Source: Verrucomicrobiota bacterium (GTDB lineage Bacteria > Verrucomicrobiota > Verrucomicrobiia > Opitutales > Opitutaceae). From it: DNA of 64,000 nucleotides. The position numbers and the translations under genes were made by a program. This document shows, piece by piece, positions 1 through 7,464 of this stretch. The notes under the pieces were generated by a model. The model was not told where the DNA came from. It did not search any database and saw only the letters and a list, made by a program, of their open reading frames with translations. Location: contig JAEWQP010000028.1 of the NCBI GenBank assembly GCA_023399155.1, positions 109,418 through 173,417 on the forward strand, given 5' to 3'. The number at the start of each line of letters is the position of its first letter. The first letter of the stretch is position 1.

Positions 1-1218
1 CGCCGCGCGGACGGTCGCGACGAGCGACGCCGTATCGGCCGGGACCGGGCCCGCCGCGACAATGACGCGCGGCGGCTGCTCCACGTGGACAGGCGCGTGC
101 GCTCCGAAGGCGACCGGCGCAGGGGCGCGCCGCACGAAGGTGTAGGGATCGAGGGAATCGAAGGCGTCACTCGTGACGGGTGACGCGTGACCCGTGGCGG
201 AGCCGCCGGGCCGACTCGCGGCGGAACCGCCGATCTCCACGACCGGAGTCGCTCCCGCGGATGCGCCGGAGTTTCTCCCCAACGTGTCATGAGTCACTGG
301 TGACTCGTCACTTTGCCAGAGGCCCATCACCTTGTCCGCGAGGGCGCGGGCCACGGGGATCTCGTGCACGGAATCCTCGGTGAGTGATACGCGAATCGTG
401 TCGCCCAGGCCGTCCAGCAGAAGGCTGCCGATCCCGATGGCGCTCTTGATCCGGCCGTCCTCGCCATCGCCAGCCTCGGTCACGCCGAGGTGAAGCGGAT
501 AGTGCATGTCCTCCGCGGCCATGCGCTGCACGAGCAGACGATACGCCTGGATCATCACCTTCGGGTTGCTCGCCTTCATCGAGAGCACGATGGCGCGGTA
601 GTCGTGCGACTCGGCGATGCGGATGAACTCCAGCGCCGATTCCACCATGCCCAGCGGCGAGTCGCCGTAGCGGTTCATGATGCGATCGGAGAGCGAGCCA
701 TGGTTGGTGCCGATGCGCATGGCGCGCCCGAGTTCCCGGCAGCGCGTCACCAGCGGCGAGAACGCCTCGTGCAGCCGCCCGAGCTCGCGATCGTATTCGG
801 CATCCGAGTACTCACGGACCGCGAACTTCTTCCGGTCCGCGTAGTTGCCGGGGTTGACGCGGATCTTCTCCACGTGCTCGACCGCCTCCATCGCAACCTG
901 GGGCAGGAAATGAATGTCCGCGACGAGCGGCACGTGCGCGAAGCCGGCCGCGCTGAACCGGGCGCGAATCTCGCGCAGGCAGCGCGCGGCGGCGGCGTTG
1001 GGCGCCGTCACGCGCACGATTTCGCAGCCGGCCTCAGCCAGGGCGATGGATTGTCGCACCGTGGCCTCGATGTCCTGCGTGTCGCTGGTGGTCATCGACT
1101 GGATCCGGATCGGGTGGCGTGCGCCGATCCCGATGCCGCCGATCATCACCTCCGCCGTGCGACGCCGCACGGTGTGAAACCGTGAGGCGCAGTAAGCGCT
1201 GGCGCCCGGGCTGCTCAT
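1..1218 (-). CDS. ispG: 4-hydroxy-3-methylbut-2-enyl diphosphate synthase, 3' end cut by window edge
   Basis: IspG (GcpE) makes HMBDP from MEcPP in the methylerythritol phosphate pathway, using a 4Fe-4S cluster. The reading frame opens at the ATG read from 1218 and stays open to position 1, about 406 codons. Family hallmarks visible in the TIM-barrel part are IRIQSMTTSDT near residue 45, VADIHF, and EKIRVNPGNYADRKKF, the last typical of the long IspG of Chlamydiae, Bacteroidetes, Verrucomicrobia and plants. The iron-sulfur domain with its cysteines lies beyond the left edge and cannot be checked. It is the last gene of the block uppS-cdsA-dxr-rseP-ispG, 130 bases after rseP. The linker after the barrel carries a low-complexity stretch made by an inverted heptad repeat (separate entry). 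The identification is firm; the start is preferred because it is the first ATG before homologous sequence. Confidence 0.93.
   Translation of the reverse strand, partial: MSSPGASAYCASRFHTVRRRTAEVMIGGIGIGARHPIRIQSMTTSDTQDIEATVRQSIALAEAGCEIVRVTAPNAAAARCLREIRARFSAAGFAHVPLVADIHFLPQVAMEAVEHVEKIRVNPGNYADRKKFAVREYSDAEYDRELGRLHEAFSPLVTRCRELGRAMRIGTNHGSLSDRIMNRYGDSPLGMVESALEFIRIAESHDYRAIVLSMKASNPKVMIQAYRLLVQRMAAEDMHYPLHLGVTEAGDGEDGRIKSAIGIGSLLLDGLGDTIRVSLTEDSVHEIPVARALADKVMGLWQSDESPVTHDTLGRNSGASAGATPVVEIGGSAASRPGGSATGHASPVTSDAFDSLDPYTFVRRAPAPVAFGAHAPVHVEQPPRVIVAAGPVPADTASLVATVRAA
167..313. repeat. Inverted heptad-repeat element inside ispG
   Basis: The left arm, 167-194, is four 7-base units of the type TGACNCG. 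The right arm, 286-313, is four 7-base units of the type GTCACTN in opposite sense. The core between them is 91 bases. The whole is 147 bases, exactly 49 codons, and ispG reads through it without a stop. Both arms encode a similar SPVT-containing peptide, and the core encodes Gly/Ser/Ala-rich sequence, as expected of a tolerated linker insertion. The architecture matches the intergenic elements elsewhere in the window. Insertion is inferred; the boundaries are those of the periodic units. Confidence 0.65.
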
Positions 1219-1348
1219 GGGCGGCGGACCGAGGCCACGCGGGCCCACGCGTCCCCGGGCTGACGCCCCGGGTCGCGGCGGTTACGGGTGTTTTCCCATG
1301 CGGCAGTGTCCATGGCAGACCTGCAGCAAACGACCTCCGCAGCGAAGA

Positions 1349-2803
1349 TCAAGGCGCAGCCGGTTCGACCGCGGGATCCGGGGCGGGCGCCTCGGGCGCC
1401 GCCTGCCTGGCCGGAGCCGGGCCGCTGGTCATGCGATGGACCCGGATGACGTTGAAGTAGCTGACGTAGAGGACCATCGAGAGCAGAAGCACCATGAAGA
1501 CGCTCTGCGTGGTCACCAGGACGTTGGGCGGAATAGCGCGACCCCGCAACTTGGCGATCGTCGCGAAAAGCATGTGGCCGCCGTCGAGCACCGGGATCGG
1601 CAGCAGATTGAAGATCGCGAGGCTGATGTTCACCAGGATGGTCAGGTAAAGCACGGCCCGGATGCCCGCCTGACTGGCGAGATGAAACACGTAGATGATC
1701 TCGATCGGCCCGCTCACGTCCTTCATGCCGACGTCCGAGCGCGGATGCAGAAGGCTGGAAAGCGTCTGAATCGCCTGCGTGACATGGCGACTGATCTGGG
1801 TGAACGGATCGATGTGCACATCCTCGCTTGGCGGCACGAGGACCACGCCCAGCGAGGTCGCGGCACCCGGCCCGACACCGCGTTCAGGCACCGTGAGCGT
1901 GAGGGGCGCACCTTCGCGCAGAACGGAAAACGTGATCGGCTGCCCGCCCGACTTCTGGACAAGCTCGGCCACGGTCTGCGTGTTGTGCACGGGCACGCCG
2001 TCCACCGCGGTCACGCGGTCCTTGACCCGGAGTCCGGCCTGCGCACCGAGGCTCTTGGCCTCCACGCGGTAGACCACCGGCTGGAAATAAGGCGAGATGC
2101 CCACGCGACGGAACTTCTCATCTCCCGCGAGCTGCGGGTAGAGCGTCACGTCAAACACCCGGTCCTCGCGCTCGATGGTAAAGACCGTGCGTCGCCGTCC
2201 GTCGCTTTCGCGACCGGTGCCGGTGACCACGCCATGCGTGACATCGTCCCAGCGCGTCGCCGTGCGTCCGTCGATTGCCACGATGCGATCGCCGATCTGG
2301 AGTCCCGCGGAGGCGGCCGGGCTTGTCACGGGCGTGCCGTCCGGCAGCCGGATGGTGGGCGCCACGTACCCGATTCGTGTCGTGACCTCATCCGCGCCGA
2401 CCGGCTGCTTGATCGCCCAGAGCACGCTGGCGAGGACAAACGCGAAGAGCACGTTGAAGACCGCGCCCATGACGGCGACGATCATCTTGGAGGTGTAGCT
2501 GATGGGCGGGAGTTTCTCGGTCTCGGCCGAGGGCTCGCCCTCGATCCCGCGCATATCGGCGAGCTGCGGCAGGGCGACATAGCCGCCGAGCGGGATCCAC
2601 GAGACGCGGTACTCCACGCCGTCGCGCGTCCAGCCGAAGATTTTCGGGCCGAACCCGATGGAGAACCGCTCCACCTTCAAGCCGCGGCGACGCGCGGCGA
2701 GGAAGTGCCCGAGCTCGTGCACAAAGATCGATCCGCCAAAAAACAGCACGATCAGCGCGATCGACCAGGCGTTTGAGAAAAGGGAGGAGATGAGTTCGGA
2801 CAT
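1349..2803 (-). CDS. rseP: RIP metalloprotease, site-2 protease family
   Basis: This is an inner-membrane zinc protease that cuts transmembrane segments of substrates such as anti-sigma factors and leftover signal peptides. The 484-residue protein has an N-terminal helix ending in the zinc motif HELGH at residues 29-33. Two PDZ-like regions follow (around GLQIGDRIVAIDG and GLRVKDRVTAVDG). The C-terminal membrane part holds the second active-site element, NLLPIPVLDGGHM. Length fits bacterial RseP with two PDZ domains. The start lies 3 bases after the dxr stop, so the two are surely co-transcribed. This order with dxr, cdsA and uppS upstream is conserved in many Gram-negatives. An ECF sigma/anti-sigma pair lies at 14.5-15.9 kb, but no link to RseP can be shown from sequence. 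Confidence 0.96.
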   Translation of the reverse strand: MSELISSLFSNAWSIALIVLFFGGSIFVHELGHFLAARRRGLKVERFSIGFGPKIFGWTRDGVEYRVSWIPLGGYVALPQLADMRGIEGEPSAETEKLPPISYTSKMIVAVMGAVFNVLFAFVLASVLWAIKQPVGADEVTTRIGYVAPTIRLPDGTPVTSPAASAGLQIGDRIVAIDGRTATRWDDVTHGVVTGTGRESDGRRRTVFTIEREDRVFDVTLYPQLAGDEKFRRVGISPYFQPVVYRVEAKSLGAQAGLRVKDRVTAVDGVPVHNTQTVAELVQKSGGQPITFSVLREGAPLTLTVPERGVGPGAATSLGVVLVPPSEDVHIDPFTQISRHVTQAIQTLSSLLHPRSDVGMKDVSGPIEIIYVFHLASQAGIRAVLYLTILVNISLAIFNLLPIPVLDGGHMLFATIAKLRGRAIPPNVLVTTQSVFMVLLLSMVLYVSYFNVIRVHRMTSGPAPARQAAPEAPAPDPAVEPAAP

Positions 2804-2806
2804 GAC

Positions 2807-3970
2807 TTACCCTGAGATCAGGCGATCGGCGGCGGCGCGGGCCTCCCGCTCGACGGCGAGGATTTCTTCCAAATTTGACGCTTCGTGCACGGGAATCGTT
2901 CCCAGGGACTTACGCACGATCGTGGCGATTTCAAGGAAGGGCAGCCGGCGGTCGAGAAACGCCGCGACCGCGACCTCGTTGGCGGCGTTGTAGACTGCAG
3001 TGGCGGTTCCGCCCGCCTCGAGCGCCTCGCGCGCCAGTTGCAGGCACGGGTAGCGTGAGACATCGCAGGGGCGGAAATCGAGCCGCATGGCCTGGGAGAA
3101 ATCCAGCGTCGGCACCACGCCGGGCGCGCGATCGGGATGCAGCAGCGCGTGCTGGATGGCGAAGGTCATCGAGGGCGGCGAGAGCTGCGCAAGGATGGAA
3201 CCATCGACGAACTCGACCATCGAGTGGACGATGCTTTGCGGATGCAGGACGACGTCGATCTGGACCGGCGCGACATTGAACAGCCAGCGCGCCTCGATCA
3301 CCTCGAGGCCCTTGTTGGCCATCGTGGCGGAGTCGACCGTGATCTTCGGGCCCATCGACCAGTTGGGGTGAGCGAGCGCCTGCTCCGGTGTGACGTGTGC
3401 GAGCTGCTCGAGCGGCGTGTCGCGAAAGGCGCCGCCGGACGCGGTCAACATCAGGCGCCGGATGTGCCGGGGCGTCGCGCCGTCGGTGCACTGGAAGATG
3501 GCATTGTGCTCACTGTCGACGGGAATGAGGCGCACCCCGCAGGCACGGGCCGTCTCCGTGACCAGGTGCCCGGCGAGCACCAGGATTTCCTTGTTTGCCA
3601 GGGCGATGGTCTTGCCGGCGCGGACCGCGGCGAGGGTGGGGCGCAACGCGGCCGTGCCCGACGAGGCGACCAGCACCACGTCCGCGCCGGTGGTCGCGGC
3701 GAGTTCGGTGACGCCCTCGATTCCGCGGTGGAAGCGAGTGCCGGCGGGAAGACGTGTGGCCACGCGCTCGGGCGAGGCGTCGGCCCCGGGTTCGAAGAGG
3801 CCGACGTGCGGCACCTTGAAGCGCTCAGCGATCGCCGCCAGCGCGTCGAGCCGGCTGCGCGCCGCGATTCCGACGAGTTCCAGCCGGTCGGCATGCCGCT
3901 CGATCACCCGCAGCGTGCTCGTGCCAATCGAACCGGTGGCACCGAGCAGGACAACACGACGGCGGGACAT
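2807..3970 (-). CDS. dxr: 1-deoxy-D-xylulose 5-phosphate reductoisomerase
   Basis: Dxr catalyses the first committed, NADPH-dependent step of the methylerythritol phosphate pathway. The 387-residue protein shows the N-terminal nucleotide-binding GATGSIGTSTL, then ALANKEILV, the metal/substrate motif DSEHNAIFQC, the flexible-loop region SASGGAFRD followed by HPNWSMGPKITVDSATM, and NKGLEVIEA. Length is normal. It lies 42 bases after cdsA and 3 bases before rseP. With ispG in the same block, two steps of one pathway sit beside UppS, which consumes its products. Confidence 0.97.
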   Translation of the reverse strand: MSRRRVVLLGATGSIGTSTLRVIERHADRLELVGIAARSRLDALAAIAERFKVPHVGLFEPGADASPERVATRLPAGTRFHRGIEGVTELAATTGADVVLVASSGTAALRPTLAAVRAGKTIALANKEILVLAGHLVTETARACGVRLIPVDSEHNAIFQCTDGATPRHIRRLMLTASGGAFRDTPLEQLAHVTPEQALAHPNWSMGPKITVDSATMANKGLEVIEARWLFNVAPVQIDVVLHPQSIVHSMVEFVDGSILAQLSPPSMTFAIQHALLHPDRAPGVVPTLDFSQAMRLDFRPCDVSRYPCLQLAREALEAGGTATAVYNAANEVAVAAFLDRRLPFLEIATIVRKSLGTIPVHEASNLEEILAVEREARAAADRLISG

Positions 3971-4012
3971 GGAAGGTGGCGAGAGACTGCGTTCGGGCGG
4001 GGCGGTGAGGCC

Positions 4013-4870
4013 TCACACCACGAAGCGCAGCAGAAGGAAGCCCGTGGGGGCTGCCAGAATGAGGCTGTCGACCAGGTCGAACGCGCCGCCGATGCCAGGA
4101 ATGGTTGAACCGGAGTCCTTCACGCCGGACATGCGTTTGAGGACGGACTCGATGAGGTCGCTGGTGATGGAAACGATCGCGGGTGGAATGGCGAGGAGGC
4201 CGGAGAGCAGGGGCGTGAACGCGGCCGGATACAGATCGGGGAAGACCGCCGGCAGCGCCGCGCACAGCAACGACGCGATAACCACGCCGCCGATGGCGCC
4301 TTCCCAGGTCTTGGCCGGACTCATCGTGGGTGCCATCTTGTGCCGGCCGATCAGGGAACCCACCAGCAGCGCGCCGACGTCGCAGAACTTCGCGGCCACG
4401 AGCAGCCAGACCGCCAGCATGATGCCGATGATCTCGCGGTCCCCGCCCAGCCAGAGGATCCGCACGAAGAAGAACATCATGAACGGGATGTAGACCAGGC
4501 CGAAGACGGTCGCGATCAGCGTCTCCATGCGGTTGGCGCCGGTGCGTTCGCGCATGACGCGCAGGCAGCAGGCGACGATCGTGATCGCGATCAGCGCGCT
4601 CTCCATCCCCTCTCTTGCCCCGGCATCGACGGCGTGGGACTCGAGGAGCTTGCGCAGGAAATGCGGCACCAGGATGAGCAGGAGGCCCAGCCCCACGCCG
4701 AGCCGCACGAACGGGCGGTGGCCGAGCTTTTCCAGCATGCGGTAGAGCTCGTACTGGGCGCCCGCCGCCGCGATCGCACAAAGCACGACGATGCCGTCGC
4801 GTTTGAAAAACACGACGGTCGCGATGATCAGGCCCCAGAGGGCGAGCGTGCTGAGTGTGCGTTTGACCAC
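4013..4870 (-). CDS. cdsA: Phosphatidate cytidylyltransferase
   Basis: CdsA forms CDP-diacylglycerol from phosphatidate and CTP, the branch point of phospholipid synthesis, in the inner membrane. The 285-residue protein is mostly hydrophobic, with several membrane segments. The family signature is in the C-terminal third: SPAKTWEGAIGG followed by KDSGSTIPGIGGAFDLVDS. The usual signature reads KD-x(n)-PGHGG-x-LDRxDS; here the histidine is isoleucine and DR is DL, a variation seen in distant CdsA proteins. It lies 145 bases after uppS and 42 before dxr. Confidence 0.93.
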   Translation of the reverse strand: MVKRTLSTLALWGLIIATVVFFKRDGIVVLCAIAAAGAQYELYRMLEKLGHRPFVRLGVGLGLLLILVPHFLRKLLESHAVDAGAREGMESALIAITIVACCLRVMRERTGANRMETLIATVFGLVYIPFMMFFFVRILWLGGDREIIGIMLAVWLLVAAKFCDVGALLVGSLIGRHKMAPTMSPAKTWEGAIGGVVIASLLCAALPAVFPDLYPAAFTPLLSGLLAIPPAIVSITSDLIESVLKRMSGVKDSGSTIPGIGGAFDLVDSLILAAPTGFLLLRFVV

Positions 4871-5015
4871 GGCGTGCCTTCGGTGGCGCTAGGAGATTGC
4901 CAGGGACCGCGTGCCGGCGGAATCGGGCCGGCACCTGCCTCGCGGGTCCTCGGGATCCGCCTTCCCCGCCGTGTTCACCTGCCGGAATGAGGTCATGATC
5001 GTGCCGGGAGGGGTC

Positions 5016-5759
5016 CTAGCCGACGAGCGCGCGCAGCTGCTCGCCGGTGAGGCCGTAGCGACGCTCGCGTCGCTTGAAGCACTCCACCGCCTCGCGCAGA
5101 TGTTCACGCGAAAAGTCCGGCCACGGGACCGGGCTGAAATAAAGTTCTGAATACGCGCCCTGCAGCATCAGGAAGTTGCTCAGCCGCGATTCGCCCGACG
5201 TGCGGATGATCAGGTCGGGGTCGGGGAGGTCGCGGGTGTGCAGGTGGCGGGCGAGGCGTTCCCACGTGCAGTCCTCGGGACGCTCCTCGCCGCGCAGGAC
5301 CGCCGCGGCGAACGCGCGCGCCGCCGACGCAGCCTCCTGGCGGGATCCGTAGCTGAGGGCGAGCGTGAGGTGCCATTCCGTGAACGACGCAGTCGCCGCC
5401 ATCGTCTTGCTCAGCTCCTCGCGCACCGCCGCCGGGAGTTCGTCGATCTCACCGATCACGTGCAGGCGCACACCATTGCGCACGAGCTCGTTGAGTTCGC
5501 GGCGCAGAAAATACACCAGCAGCCCCATCAACGCGTCGACCTCATCCGCCGGGCGCCGCCAGTTCTCCGCCGAGAAGGCATACAGGGTGAGGTAGCGGAT
5601 GTTCAGCTCGCGACATTCCGCGAGCATCTCGCGCACGGTCTCGACGCCGCGGCGGTGCCCCTCGATGCGCGGGAGGCCCCGCGTCTTGGCCCAACGTCCG
5701 TTGCCGTCCATGATGATGGCCACGTGGTTGGGGGCGTTTTCGTTGCAGGGGGCGCTCAC
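5016..5759 (-). CDS. uppS: Isoprenyl transferase (undecaprenyl diphosphate synthase type)
   Basis: This cis-prenyltransferase extends farnesyl diphosphate with isopentenyl units to make the lipid carrier for peptidoglycan and lipopolysaccharide. The 247-residue protein begins with the conserved block HVAIIMDGNGRWAKTRG, where the aspartate binds magnesium, then GHRRGVETV. It has YLTLYAFSAENWRRP in the middle and the C-terminal DPDLIIRTSGESRLSNFLMLQGAYSE region. It is the first gene of the uppS-cdsA-dxr-rseP-ispG block. The intergenic stretch before it is shared with the divergent adenylate-kinase-like gene and holds a hexad repeat. Confidence 0.97.
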   Translation of the reverse strand: MSAPCNENAPNHVAIIMDGNGRWAKTRGLPRIEGHRRGVETVREMLAECRELNIRYLTLYAFSAENWRRPADEVDALMGLLVYFLRRELNELVRNGVRLHVIGEIDELPAAVREELSKTMAATASFTEWHLTLALSYGSRQEAASAARAFAAAVLRGEERPEDCTWERLARHLHTRDLPDPDLIIRTSGESRLSNFLMLQGAYSELYFSPVPWPDFSREHLREAVECFKRRERRYGLTGEQLRALVG

Positions 5760-5864
5760 GGATAAAACCGCGCGATTAAAGATCGGGGCTTCGGGTGGTC
5801 AATGGTCGAATCGTCAGGCCGCCCTGCGCCCGCCGCGCGCCCGGACCCTGGTTGTTCTCCCCAA

Positions 5865-6006
5865 TCTTTCTCGTTCTCTTACTCTTTCTCTTTCTCTTTC
5901 TCTCGTTCTCCGTCGCCCGTGCGTCATCGCGCCCCCGGGGGTCTCCAACACTGTCCGGGCAAGGCGTCCAGGAGGGGAGAAAGAGAACGATTAAGAGAAA
6001 GAGAAA
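5865..6006. repeat. Inverted hexad (TCTTTC / GAGAAA) element between uppS and adk-like gene
   Basis: The 355-base divergent spacer 5760-6114 is dominated by this element. The left arm, 5865-5910, is made of hexamers of the type TCTTTC, with variants TCGTTC and TCTTAC. The right arm, 5977-6006, reads GAGAAA, GAGAAC, GATTAA, GAGAAA, GAGAAA, close to the reverse complement. The core is about 66 bases and GC-rich. No other gene or clear promoter is seen in the spacer. A sister copy lies at 12983-13138. Confidence 0.75.
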
Positions 6007-6114
6007 GAATCCGGGCTGCGTGCGGGCCGGACGAGGGTGGGGCTGGTGGGGCTGGCGAATGGGGTTGCTCCGGTTTGCCGGCTCTGGACGCTGCTCACCA
6101 CCGACCGTCCGACC

Positions 6115-7335
6115 ATGAGTCCCGTCCCCCAGCCGAATCCCGCGCCGATCCCCGAGCGCAAGGGTGTCCTCGACCTCGAGGTCAAGGATGCCCAGATCAT
6201 CTTCAATGCCGTCTGGCAAAAGCTCGAGGATTCCCTCAGCCGCGATCACCTGCGGTTCCCCAAGGAGTTGATCCTCCTCGGCGGCGCCCCTGGAGCCGGC
6301 AAGGGCACGAACACGCCGTTCATCATGAACGTGCGCGGACTCACCTGCGAGCCGATCGTGGTGAGCACGCTCCTCGACAGCCCGGAAGCGCTTCGGATCA
6401 AGGACGCCGGCGGCATGGTGGGCGACCGCGAGGTCGTGGAGATCCTGTTCCGCAAACTCCTCGAGCCGGAGTTCGCCGATGGCGCGATCCTCGACGGCTT
6501 TCCGCGCACCCGCGTGCAGGTGGAGTGCCTGAAGCTGCTCTTTGCGCGGATGAACCAGCTTCGCCGCGAGTACATGAACACCACGCTCGCGCGCTTCTTC
6601 CGGCAGCCCGTGATCCACATCATGGTGTTGTTCGTGGACGAGCGTGAGAGCGTGGCGCGTCAGCTCAAGCGCGGCCGCGAGGTCCACGAGCACAACGAGG
6701 AGGTGCGCCGAAGCGGGGTGGGCGAACTCCTGGAGGAACGGACGACGGACCTGAGCGAGGAGGCCGCCCGCCACCGCTACCGCGTGTTCAAGGAGAAGAC
6801 CTACGATGCGCTGCAGTCGCTGCGCGAGATCTTCCACTTTCATTTCATCAACGCGCAGGGACCGATCGAGGAGGTCCAGCAGAACATCATCAAGGAGCTG
6901 CAGTACCAGAGTTCGCTCGAGCTGGATCCCTCGACGTACGATCGTCTGCGCGCGCTGCCCATCGCCTCGGAGATCGTGCTGCACGCGCGCCAGGAGCTGG
7001 TGCGCCGGCTCGACGACTACGAGTTCAACCACACCGGCCTGTTCCGGCGCGTGATCCATTTCATCGAGACGAGCGTGATGCCGGTCGTGCAGCGCCACGC
7101 GATTTCCGGCCTCGCGCTGATCAACACGGAGGATCCGCTCCTCGAGGAGGCTCTCGCCACGGCGATGCTGATCGACATCTTCTCCGAGCGCGGTTTTCGC
7201 GCCGCCGTCGACCTCCATCGGATCGAGATCCCCGAGCGGTTCGATCTCCGGACGGGCCAGATCAGCTGCCGGACGAAGCGTGTATGGCGCCTGCAAATAC
7301 GCTTCCAGGGCTCCGATATCCGGCGCGGCGCCTGA
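6115..7335 (+). CDS. Adenylate kinase-like nucleoside monophosphate kinase with C-terminal extension
   Basis: The protein has 406 residues from the ATG at 6115, chosen because upstream codons (from 6037) are repeat-derived and unconserved-looking. The N-terminal half has the kinase P-loop GGAPGAGKGT near residue 60. GGMVGDREVV and ILDGFPRTRVQ, the NMP-binding and DGFPR motifs of adenylate kinases, follow. A long charged segment replaces the usual LID, with RERTTDL-type sequence around SGVGELLEERTTDL. Residues from about 260 to the end form an extra domain not found in the 215-residue housekeeping Adk, and I cannot name it. It is transcribed away from uppS. It may be a specialised Adk; whether it is the cell's only one cannot be told here. 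Confidence 0.8.
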   Translation: MSPVPQPNPAPIPERKGVLDLEVKDAQIIFNAVWQKLEDSLSRDHLRFPKELILLGGAPGAGKGTNTPFIMNVRGLTCEPIVVSTLLDSPEALRIKDAGGMVGDREVVEILFRKLLEPEFADGAILDGFPRTRVQVECLKLLFARMNQLRREYMNTTLARFFRQPVIHIMVLFVDERESVARQLKRGREVHEHNEEVRRSGVGELLEERTTDLSEEAARHRYRVFKEKTYDALQSLREIFHFHFINAQGPIEEVQQNIIKELQYQSSLELDPSTYDRLRALPIASEIVLHARQELVRRLDDYEFNHTGLFRRVIHFIETSVMPVVQRHAISGLALINTEDPLLEEALATAMLIDIFSERGFRAAVDLHRIEIPERFDLRTGQISCRTKRVWRLQIRFQGSDIRRGA

Positions 7336-7342
7336 TCGCGGA

Positions 7343-7393
7343 CCGCCCGCCGTTCCGCGTGTAGCCGCATCGGGCACACGCGGCTGCGGGCGG
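7343..7393. terminator. Nested stem between convergent adk-like and M16 genes
   Basis: Two nested inverted repeats lie between the converging stop codons: CCGCCCGC 7343-7350 with GCGGGCGG 7386-7393 outside, and CGCGTGT 7356-7362 with ACACGCG 7376-7382 inside. No T-run follows on either strand, so this is only a possible bidirectional terminator or roadblock. Confidence 0.35.
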
Positions 7394-7464
7394 GCTGCGG
7401 CGACTGGCCAGCTGCGACCGGAAGCGATGCCAACGCCGGCCAGATGCCGCCGCCGGCACACGCG

